Shown here: one piece after another, positions 8,494-15,507 of the stretch
Layout of the letters: each line of letters starts with the position of its first letter
How positions within the stretch are numbered: the first letter of the stretch is position 1
Assembly: GCA_035500095.1 (NCBI GenBank)
Contig: DATJXN010000044.1
Coordinates: forward strand, 1 to 56,749
Direction: 5' to 3'
DNA from: Candidatus Binataceae bacterium
GTDB taxonomy: Bacteria > Desulfobacterota > Binatia > Binatales > Binataceae
Length of the DNA: 56,749 nucleotides
Position numbers and translations under genes: made by a program
Notes under the pieces: generated by a model
What the model was told of the DNA's origin: nothing
The model's input: the letters and a program-made list of their open reading frames with translations, nothing else
The model's database searches: none

Positions 8494-9288
8494 TCAGGCG
8501 AGGAAATCCTTGATCAGAGCGATGAACTCCGCCGACTTTTCGATTTCCGGACGATGGCCGCAATGATCGAAAATCTTGAGCCGGGTCTCGGTATTGCAAA
8601 GCGCCTCTTTGTAGGCTTGCGCGGCGCTCACCGGCACCAGCGCATCCTCGCGGCCCCAGACGATCTGCGTCGGCAGACCGCTTACGCCCTGCAAAAAGTG
8701 CGGCAGGCTCTGATTATGAAGAATCGGCTCCCAGGCGATGCGCGCGATTTCGGTGCGTGCATCCTCGAAAGCCTCGAACTGCTCCGGAGTCCGCTGACCC
8801 CCATACAGCCCGGCGAACTCAGGAGTGTTCTCCGGATCGTAAACGCTCAGGTTGAGCGGTGTGCGTTGGGTGACCACGAAGATGTCGAAAATTTCGCCCT
8901 CTGGAGGCTTTATCCCGAGCGGCGCTACCAGAACCATCTTGCGGAACTGCCGCGGGTTGGCCGCCGCCATCTCGGCCGCAACCCATCCGCCGAGCGAGAA
9001 TCCGATCACGTCAACCTGCGCCAGATTCATGTCGCGCAGCATCCATGAGTAGAAGAGTCCCAGCTCGTGGACGTTGCGGATCGCCTCGACGCGACGCGAC
9101 TTGCCGAAACCGGGCTGAATCGGAATCAGAACGGTGCGTTCCCGGGCCAGAGCCGCGTGCCAGTTCAGCCATCCCGGATGCCCCATCTCTTCGTGCAGGA
9201 CGAGCAGGGGCTTTCCCTGGCCGCCCTTGATGATTGCGAGGTCAGTCCCCGCCAGGTGGGTGATTTCCTCGGAACAATCTCCTGCCAT
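8494..9288 (-). CDS. alpha/beta-fold hydrolase (possible meta-cleavage product hydrolase)
   Basis: 264 residues of the alpha/beta-hydrolase fold. The nucleophile elbow is GFSLGG at about residues 95-100, an acid candidate is WGREDALVP near 212-220, and the histidine sits in FDHCGHRPEIEKS near the C-terminus. The oxyanion region lacks the usual HG motif and reads LHEEMGH. Located between the extradiol dioxygenase and the LLM genes on the same strand, it is a natural candidate for C-C hydrolysis of a ring-cleavage product (as MhpC, BphD or HsaD do), but esterase or lactonase activity is equally compatible with the sequence. GGAGGT lies 8 nt before the ATG. Confidence 0.82.
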   Translation of the reverse strand: MAGDCSEEITHLAGTDLAIIKGGQGKPLLVLHEEMGHPGWLNWHAALARERTVLIPIQPGFGKSRRVEAIRNVHELGLFYSWMLRDMNLAQVDVIGFSLGGWVAAEMAAANPRQFRKMVLVAPLGIKPPEGEIFDIFVVTQRTPLNLSVYDPENTPEFAGLYGGQRTPEQFEAFEDARTEIARIAWEPILHNQSLPHFLQGVSGLPTQIVWGREDALVPVSAAQAYKEALCNTETRLKIFDHCGHRPEIEKSAEFIALIKDFLA

Positions 9289-9521
9289 CTGTTCAAACCT
9301 CCATCGCTAGACGGTCGGCGCCCGACGGTCGCGCCCGTCCGCGTCACAATCTTTAACAATTCCCCGCTGTTTCGGCCAACGCGCGAGGCAGATAGCCGGG
9401 CGCGGCCGGTGAGAGCGCGTTGATGTGCCTCCGCGCCGGGGTCCGATTCGGCCTGCCGCGGCTCTATTTACGCCCTAGCTGCGGATGCTGGGATTTTTTA
9501 TATATTCGCCGGAATTGGTAT

Positions 9522-10400
9522 TCAATCGAACGCGCCCGGCTCGAACTCATGCCCGTACATGTCCTCAGCGTAGTATTCCGACTGATGCGTTGCTGGCCTG
9601 GCGCCCCATCCATATTCCCACATCCATCCAGAGGGATTGCCGACGTAAAACGAGAACATGTGGTCGTTCGAGTGTTTGCCGGGAGTGATCCTGATCGGCA
9701 GCTTTTGTTTGCGTACCAGATCGTAAGTGAGGCCCACGTCGTCGAGGTTGTCCACTTCTATCATCAGGTGGTTGATGCGCTTTTTGTCGCCGCCGATTCC
9801 AAACGCCACCGAATGATCGCGCTGGTTGCAGTGCATAAAGACCGGGGTGGCCACATGCTTGCCCATCTGGAACTTGTACTCGACACCGCCGCGCATTCCG
9901 AGCGCCTGGTAAAAGCGGATCGCGGCCGGGACGTCTCGCTCGCGGATGATGCAATGTCCTATCCCGCCGTCACCGGTTTTGAATTTCCCGTGCATCCCGC
10001 GCCCCGGACGAAACGGCTTGCTGAACTGAATGTGCGGGCCGTGAAAGATTTCGATCGGATTGCCGTCCGGGTCGCTTAGCTTCATCACTTCGAGGACATG
10101 GCGCTCGCCCGCTTCTTCCTCGGAGCCGACGCGGAATTTTATGCCGGCGGACGACAATTGCTGTTGCATTGCCCGGAATTCTTCGGGACCCGCGACGCGA
10201 AAGCCGAGGTACATCAGGTCGTCGCTGTCGTCGGCATGGAGCACGATGCGATGATGCCAGTAGTCCATCCGCAGATAGGAGCGGCCGCGCTCTTCGCCCT
10301 CGACAAACTCCATGCCGATCTGGCTGGCGGCGAAGGTCTTCCATTCTTCGGGATTTCTCACCCCGATTCCCATGTAGCTCAGCTCGGTTACCTGGATCAT
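9522..10400 (-). CDS. type I extradiol ring-cleavage dioxygenase (VOC/BphC family)
   Basis: 292 residues in two vicinal-oxygen-chelate modules, as in BphC and HsaC. The iron ligands of the active C-terminal half are all present: H149 (GGIGHC), H211 (INHLMIEV) and E262 (MWEYGW), and the acid-base residues match too (H196, H243, Y252). Known members insert both atoms of O2 next to the vicinal hydroxyls of a catechol-type substrate, using Fe(II). The ATG at 10400 is chosen because GGGAGGG stands 5 nt upstream; the open frame extends 31 codons further without one. It is the first gene of the minus-strand cluster, 233 bp before the hydrolase gene, and has a candidate promoter in front. Confidence 0.9.
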   Translation of the reverse strand: MIQVTELSYMGIGVRNPEEWKTFAASQIGMEFVEGEERGRSYLRMDYWHHRIVLHADDSDDLMYLGFRVAGPEEFRAMQQQLSSAGIKFRVGSEEEAGERHVLEVMKLSDPDGNPIEIFHGPHIQFSKPFRPGRGMHGKFKTGDGGIGHCIIRERDVPAAIRFYQALGMRGGVEYKFQMGKHVATPVFMHCNQRDHSVAFGIGGDKKRINHLMIEVDNLDDVGLTYDLVRKQKLPIRITPGKHSNDHMFSFYVGNPSGWMWEYGWGARPATHQSEYYAEDMYGHEFEPGAFD

Positions 10401-10457
10401 CGGTTCCCTCCCGTGAGCGACCACGATTCGAGCGCCGTCTCGCTCCACCGAGCCTAA

Positions 10458-10487
10458 TCTATATGACAGCCGGCTACGCGGTGGCAA
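10458..10487 (-). promoter_or_regulatory. candidate sigma70-type promoter of the ring-cleavage cluster
   Basis: On the minus strand TTGCCA (10482-10487) and TATAGA (10458-10463) are separated by 18 nt, about 58 bp before the extradiol dioxygenase start. The -35 matches consensus at five of six positions and the -10 at four. It lies in the 193-bp region between divergent genes. No operator repeat is evident. Confidence 0.35.
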
Positions 10488-10593
10488 CGGCAATTGCGGA
10501 GCGTTTGCAGCGTTTGCCAGCGGTCATCTAGACTCCGCGTTGAAGCGCCGGCCGCAGCCGCCACAGCGGTCAAGATTTCGAGGAAAGACAGAC

Positions 10594-11739
10594 GTGCAGG
10601 AGCCCAAGCATAGCCTGGTCATCGGCGATAGTCATTTCGACGAGCAATTTCCGCTCGCTCCGATCGATGACTACATGATCCATCAGACTCCCGACCCGAT
10701 TCGCATAGTATGGTCAACCGACCCGCGCATTTACGAGCGCTTCTGGGTCATCTGCCACGATAACAAGGGCGAGCTGCTGCTCGTCACAGGCCTCAGCTTC
10801 TACCCTAATCTCGATACGGCCGAGGCTTACGCAATCGTGAACTTGAGAGGCCAGCATACTTCGGTACGCGCATTTCGGCGACTTGGCGCCGACCGGATGA
10901 ACATGGAGATTGGTCCGCTGAAACCGGCGATCGTCCAAGGGCTCCGCGCGTGGCGATACGTGCTGGACGAAAATGAATGGGGCATAAGCTACGACCTTCA
11001 GTGGCAGGACACCAGGCGGCAGATCTACAACGCTTCGTCCGGCTCGATGGCTGAAGGGTCGCCGCGCGGCCGGCGCGCCGATATCACGGCGGGGTTCGAA
11101 GGTTTCGGCGTCGCACAAGGCTGGGTGAAAGTCGGCAGCGAGCGGATCGAACTCACACGGGAGACCAGCGGTGGTACCCGCGACCGGCATTGGGGGGTCG
11201 GCCGGGGCGTAGGGGGTCCCAACCTCCAGCCCGGCCGCAAGCTGCACGCGGGATGGATTGGCGGCAACTGGGTATCGTTCAAGACCTTCTCGATCTGGGG
11301 CAATACGATTCTGTACAACTTCGGTGATCCCAGGCCCGCAATGGGCCGGATCGTCAAGACGATGCGGCGGCTTAGATTCGAGCCGGATACTCAGATATTC
11401 CTCGAGGGCGTTATTGACTACACACTGGATTCGGGCGAAGTAAAGCAGGTTCACTATCGGCGTCTGGAATACCAGACTGCTTATATGCGATGCGGAATGT
11501 ACGGCGGCACGACCGACAAGAATATCTACCAGGGCCAGTACGTCGGGGACAATGTGGTCGAGGGCGACCATTACGATGTGACCAGGGCCGAAGTTCGCCG
11601 CCGCCTGATGGGCCTCGACGAGCATCATTGCGAAGTCACCTGCGACGGCGAGACCACGACCGGCATTCTGCAGCCGCTGGAGCCTGAGGCCTATAACGCC
11701 TGCGCGCGCGGCCGCCCGGGTTGGAGTTTCCTTGAATGA
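10594..11739 (+). CDS. DUF7064/CrtC-AttH-like (lipocalin-type) protein
   Basis: 381 residues from a GTG with AGGAAA 7 nt upstream; an upstream TTG at 10540 has no ribosome site. The protein is rich in beta strands and Trp/Tyr/Gly, with a central RDRHWGVG motif at about residues 204-211. That resembles the DRxWG signature of the hydroxyneurosporene-synthase/AttH two-lipocalin-domain proteins. I assign the fold by resemblance only. Its stop overlaps the start of the phosphotransferase gene by 4 bp (ATGA), so the two are translationally coupled. It could bind or modify a lipophilic or CoA-linked compound, but no catalytic residues can be named. Confidence 0.65.
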   Translation: MQEPKHSLVIGDSHFDEQFPLAPIDDYMIHQTPDPIRIVWSTDPRIYERFWVICHDNKGELLLVTGLSFYPNLDTAEAYAIVNLRGQHTSVRAFRRLGADRMNMEIGPLKPAIVQGLRAWRYVLDENEWGISYDLQWQDTRRQIYNASSGSMAEGSPRGRRADITAGFEGFGVAQGWVKVGSERIELTRETSGGTRDRHWGVGRGVGGPNLQPGRKLHAGWIGGNWVSFKTFSIWGNTILYNFGDPRPAMGRIVKTMRRLRFEPDTQIFLEGVIDYTLDSGEVKQVHYRRLEYQTAYMRCGMYGGTTDKNIYQGQYVGDNVVEGDHYDVTRAEVRRRLMGLDEHHCEVTCDGETTTGILQPLEPEAYNACARGRPGWSFLE

Positions 11740-12746
11740 ACGCTACGCCGCCTGAGGCAGCTCAGGACCTCGAGCGCAGGTTGAAGGCTTTTCTTGCTGC
11801 GCGCCTGGATGGCGCGCGCGACATCCACATAGCTAACCTTGCGCCCATTACCGCAGGCAATGCCCGTCAGACGTGGGAGTTTGAGGCGCGATGGGTCGGC
11901 GGCGAGGGAGAGCGGAAGGTCGGCTGCGTAATGCTGCGCAAGGCCGAGGCCGGACAGCTTGAAACTGACCTCGCTCCCGAATTCCGGACGGTGCGCGCGC
12001 TTTGGGACAGCGGAGTTCCGGTCGCTCGCGCGCTCTGGATCGATGAGGAGGGAATCTGGCTCGAGCGGCCATCCTTTATCATGGAAAAGGTGGCAGGCAC
12101 GACGGACTTACTGCCGCTGCTGAAACCGGAGGGCGCCGCGCTGAGCCGCGCTATCGCACAACAATTGGTAGTGGTCGCAGCCAGACTGCATACGCTCGAT
12201 TGGCGCAAGCTGGGTGTGGATTTCTTGCCGTTCGCGACCCCTGAGACCGCGGCGGCTCAGCAGGTATCATATTGGCGGGCGCTGTTTCTGAAACATCGGA
12301 TGGAGCCTCATCCGGTGATGGTCGCGGCCTTCGTCTGGCTTAGGGAGCATCAGCCGATCACGCGCAGAATCAGTATAGTACATGGCGATTTCCGCCTGGG
12401 GAATGTTTTGTACGAAGAAGATCGCATCAACGCCATGCTGGACTGGGAGATGGTTCATCTCGGAGACCCGGTCGAGGACATCGCGTGGGCCTACCGTTCG
12501 CTCTGGGGCCCGCAGACGTTCCCGCTGGATGAATTTGTCAGCCGTTACACCGAACTGAGCGGCATCCAGGTCGATCCCGCGACGCTCCTGTTCTATCGGC
12601 TGCTCGGCGAGGTGAAGCACAGCATCATTTCGCTGACCGGCGCGCGCTCTTTCATGGACGGGCGAACGCGAAACCTTTTTCTCGCCGATCGCGCCTCGAC
12701 CATAACCGCCTACCTGCAGCAGTTTCTGGACTGGCTGCCTGCGTGA
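11736..12746 (+). CDS. APH-type phosphotransferase family protein
   Basis: 336 residues with the aminoglycoside-phosphotransferase/choline-kinase fold: a nucleotide-binding N-lobe with IMEKVAGTTD at about 115-124, the catalytic loop HGDFRLGN at 216-223 (Asp218), and the metal-binding DWEMVHLGDP at 236-245. It belongs to the group related to the kinase domain of ACAD10/11, where 4-hydroxyacyl substrates are phosphorylated before elimination and beta-oxidation. A resistance role is unlikely given the metabolic context. It overlaps the genes on both sides by 4 bp, forming a tight three-gene unit. Confidence 0.88.
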   Translation: MNATPPEAAQDLERRLKAFLAARLDGARDIHIANLAPITAGNARQTWEFEARWVGGEGERKVGCVMLRKAEAGQLETDLAPEFRTVRALWDSGVPVARALWIDEEGIWLERPSFIMEKVAGTTDLLPLLKPEGAALSRAIAQQLVVVAARLHTLDWRKLGVDFLPFATPETAAAQQVSYWRALFLKHRMEPHPVMVAAFVWLREHQPITRRISIVHGDFRLGNVLYEEDRINAMLDWEMVHLGDPVEDIAWAYRSLWGPQTFPLDEFVSRYTELSGIQVDPATLLFYRLLGEVKHSIISLTGARSFMDGRTRNLFLADRASTITAYLQQFLDWLPA

Positions 12747-13282
12747 GCAACGGCGGACGAGCCGGGGAATCAGCCGTGACCAAACCATCGATCGGCGACT
12801 TACTGGCCGGAGTTGCATCCAGCCTGCGCGAAGCGGTGCTGCCGGAAATACCGGCGGGGCCGACGCGGCGCCAGATTCAGGTTGCGATAAGCATCATCCG
12901 CAGAGCATCTCAGGCGTGGGATAAGGTGGGGCCGTACTTTTACGCGGACAACAAGGATATCGAGGAGACTCTCCGCCATGTCTCGGCACTGATGGATCGT
13001 GCGAAATCGGATGACGCCGGCCTGAAATTGCTCGGGCAAAAAATGCTGACGGCGCTCGATCGCCGCAGCGGAGCGGAACTGGAATATCCATCGCCCGCCG
13101 CGCTTAGCGCGCGCAATGTGCAACTGCAAGGATTACTGGTCGAATTGCAGGAGGCCTTGCATGCGCCGTCGGCACGAGACTTCGCCGAGCGCACCGAAAT
13201 CCTGGGGATGCTGCGTGCACTGTTCCGCCGGATGTTGGCGCGCGAGTTGGAAGTAAACGCACCGGTGACCGCGACAAAGTAG
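12743..13282 (+). CDS. small helical protein, DUF6285-like
   Basis: 179 residues starting with a GTG that overlaps the phosphotransferase stop (GTGA). It is predicted helical throughout, with IGDLLAGVASSLREAVLPEI near residues 16-35 and a RQIQVAISIIRRA helix. This resembles DUF6285 proteins, which are often encoded directly after APH-type phosphotransferases in actinobacteria and others. No catalytic motif is visible. A second GTG at 12776, just before the conserved part, could also be the start. Strict coupling suggests a partner or regulatory subunit of the phosphotransferase; this is inference. Confidence 0.65.
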   Translation: MSNGGRAGESAVTKPSIGDLLAGVASSLREAVLPEIPAGPTRRQIQVAISIIRRASQAWDKVGPYFYADNKDIEETLRHVSALMDRAKSDDAGLKLLGQKMLTALDRRSGAELEYPSPAALSARNVQLQGLLVELQEALHAPSARDFAERTEILGMLRALFRRMLARELEVNAPVTATK

Positions 13283-13299
13283 CTTCTTCTTAAAGCTCT

Positions 13300-13331
13300 G
13301 CGGCGTGCGAATTGACATCGCCGCACGCCGC
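13300..13331. terminator. perfect 10-bp stem-loop after the three-gene unit
   Basis: Arms gcggcgtgcg (13300-13309) and cgcacgccgc (13322-13331) pair perfectly around a 12-nt loop, 17 bp after the DUF6285-like stop. No U-tract follows, so it is not a canonical intrinsic terminator. It may act as a weak terminator, an mRNA-stabilising hairpin, or an operator before the Fe-S oxidoreductase gene. Confidence 0.4.
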
Positions 13332-13380
13332 GGAATAGCTTCGGGTTGTGAGCCGGCGCAAGCCGACGAAGGGTTCCTCG

Positions 13381-14691
13381 ATGGCCGCCCAGGCGCAATC
13401 GCTTGCAAGCTACTTCGATTCCGAAACGGCCAAAGTGCTGCGAGCATGCACGGCGTGCGGCAAGTGCGTCGAAGTATGCCCGGTCGTTCCGTATGCCGGC
13501 CTCAAGGATCACGATTCCAAGGCCGTTGCGCAGGGCGTGGTCGATTTTCTGGCTCATCGCGCGCCGCTCGCAGGCGCTTCGGCAACCTTCGCGCACGCGT
13601 GCAACGGATGCGGCGAGTGCATTCCCGCGTGTCCGGAAGGCGTCAACCCACGCAAGATGCTGGTGCTGGCCAACACGATAGATGCGGGTGAGCGCACGCA
13701 GACGCCGCAGCTTTTCCGCAAAATGTCGCGCGCGATCCGGCTGATGGCGGGAATGCAGTTGTTGCCGGCGGAGTTCGCACGCGTGCTCGCGCCGCCACGC
13801 CGCGCGCAGGCGGAGATCGTTTTCTATCTCGGATGCAACGCGCTCCGCACGCCTCATCTCCTGTTCAACGCGATGTACGTGCTCGATGCGCTCGGGGCGG
13901 ACTACGAAGTCGTCGGCGGGCCGGGGGCGTGCTGCGGCATCGTGCAGTCGAAATGGGAGGGCGAGCTGGGCAAGGGTGAGCGAATGATCAACGCGACGCT
14001 CACCCGCTTCGAGGGGCTAAGCCCGGACAAGGTGCTGAGCTGGTGCCCGTCGTGCAATCTGCATATCGGCGAGACGCTGGCCGGGTTTAAGTCGACGAGC
14101 TTCGAGTTCGGCCATTTCACCACCTATCTTTCCGATCATCTCGACCAGTTGCGCCAGAGGTTCGTCCGCCCGCTGCCGCTTAAAGCGGTGTTGCATGCCC
14201 ACGTGGGCCTTAAGGACCTGGGCGCCAACGTGGCGCGCGTGATCGCCGCGATTCCGAAACTTGAGCTCGTCGACACGGTGCTCGAGTCCGGGTACACCTG
14301 CGGCGGCTCGGGATGCGCGCGGGCGCCGGAGATGATGAAAAAGGAACACGCGCGGTTGGTCGATCGCGTGCGCGAGACAGGCGCCGACGTACTCGTCACT
14401 TTTTATCACAATTGCCACGCGGCGTTCGTGCGCGCCGAGAGCGAGGGCGGCTTCCGCGTGCTCAACTACACCGACCTGCTGGTCGAAGCGCTCGGCGCCA
14501 CCCCGCACGACGATGTGTTCAAACGGCTGCGGCTTTTCGACGACTGGAAGATGATTGTCGATGAGGCCGAGCCTTTTCTGCGCGCCAACGGGGTCGATAT
14601 CGATCGCGAATTTCTCGAGAAGATCCTGCCTGACGTGTTCCGGATGGCCGAGTTCACCGGCGGCCTGGATTGCTTCGCTTCGCGCACCTAG
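13381..14691 (+). CDS. (Fe-S)-binding oxidoreductase with CCG domains (HdrD/GlpC/LutA-like)
   Basis: 436 residues from the ATG at 13381, which has GAAGGG 7 nt upstream; a GTG 33 bp earlier is possible but lacks a site. Two 4Fe-4S motifs are clear, C23/C26/C29/C33 with proline and C74/C77/C80/C84 with proline. Two CCG (cysteine-rich) domains follow, seen as GPGACCG near residue 195 and the HNCHAAF and CGGSGCA regions in the C-terminal half. This layout is shared with HdrD, GlpC, GlcF and LutA, which pass electrons between a flavoprotein and quinone or thiol carriers. No FAD-linked dehydrogenase subunit is adjacent, so its partner is unknown; it converges on the MOSC gene. Confidence 0.85.
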   Translation: MAAQAQSLASYFDSETAKVLRACTACGKCVEVCPVVPYAGLKDHDSKAVAQGVVDFLAHRAPLAGASATFAHACNGCGECIPACPEGVNPRKMLVLANTIDAGERTQTPQLFRKMSRAIRLMAGMQLLPAEFARVLAPPRRAQAEIVFYLGCNALRTPHLLFNAMYVLDALGADYEVVGGPGACCGIVQSKWEGELGKGERMINATLTRFEGLSPDKVLSWCPSCNLHIGETLAGFKSTSFEFGHFTTYLSDHLDQLRQRFVRPLPLKAVLHAHVGLKDLGANVARVIAAIPKLELVDTVLESGYTCGGSGCARAPEMMKKEHARLVDRVRETGADVLVTFYHNCHAAFVRAESEGGFRVLNYTDLLVEALGATPHDDVFKRLRLFDDWKMIVDEAEPFLRANGVDIDREFLEKILPDVFRMAEFTGGLDCFASRT

Positions 14692-14700
14692 CGCGCTCGG

Positions 14701-15489
14701 TCAGTTCCTCACCAGCCACACCGGATCGCCGACGCATACGCGTCCAGGCGCGCCGACCGCGGCGAAGACGCCGACATAGGCGCCGTGATGCTGCGCGGCG
14801 GTGCGCAGGATCGCGGGGTCCGCGGGCAGCTCGTCCTGCGGATGGATGGTCATCGCGCAGCGAAGCGCCGGGCGCATTGCGGCGATCCGGGCGCCGCCGT
14901 CGCCGACTTCGAGTTCGCCGCCGAGCCATCCGTCTTCGACAAAGCCCTCCTCCGCAGCGCCAGTGTCGACATAAATGTTCGGACGAAAACGCCGCGGATC
15001 GAAGTCAGACGGATAGAGCCGGCGCAGATGCTCCAGCGTGCCGCTCGCGAGCACGTGCACCACGTCCTCGTCGTAGAGATCGCGCGGCGGCAGATAAGCG
15101 TCGCCCCTGGTTATCGCGTCGATCTCGGCGGGTGTGAGCGGCGCGTCGCCTCGCGGACGATCCAGCCGCACCGGATGTCCGAACAGCGCCGAGAGGGTTT
15201 CTTTGACGCCGGGATCTCCGGCATAAACCACGCTACCGTCGGGAAGCTCGATCCGCACGCGCGCCGGCGCGTTATCCGCCGGCTCGCGCTCGCATACGGC
15301 CCGCAACTGGAGCATCGCCGACCAGATTCGCGCGCTCATGATCGAACCGTACTTGAGCTCGCGCATCGCATAGAGCCGGTCGCCGACGGCACCGCGCTCG
15401 GTCAGCGACATCTCGCTGACGTGCTCGCCGCCCATCGACTTGACGGGGTAGCGCCAGAGTTCGGCGACGGTGCCGACCTGCCGTCTCAT
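14701..15489 (-). CDS. MOSC domain-containing protein
   Basis: 262 residues with an N-terminal MOSC beta-barrel (VAELWRYPVKSMGGEHV at about 7-23, RGAVGDRLYAM) and a C-terminal MOSC domain ending in GRVCVGDPVWLV. The family (YcbX, mARC, YiiM) binds molybdenum cofactor sulfur species and can reduce N-hydroxylated compounds. A separate ferredoxin domain, as in YcbX, is absent. The gene starts 18 nt after the dimethylformamidase-type large subunit, with GAGGTG before the ATG, so it is probably the last gene of that operon. A role in N-oxygenated substrate handling would fit but is not shown. Confidence 0.88.
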   Translation of the reverse strand: MRRQVGTVAELWRYPVKSMGGEHVSEMSLTERGAVGDRLYAMRELKYGSIMSARIWSAMLQLRAVCEREPADNAPARVRIELPDGSVVYAGDPGVKETLSALFGHPVRLDRPRGDAPLTPAEIDAITRGDAYLPPRDLYDEDVVHVLASGTLEHLRRLYPSDFDPRRFRPNIYVDTGAAEEGFVEDGWLGGELEVGDGGARIAAMRPALRCAMTIHPQDELPADPAILRTAAQHHGAYVGVFAAVGAPGRVCVGDPVWLVRN

Positions 15490-15507
15490 CGCGCACCTCG
15501 GCCCGCG

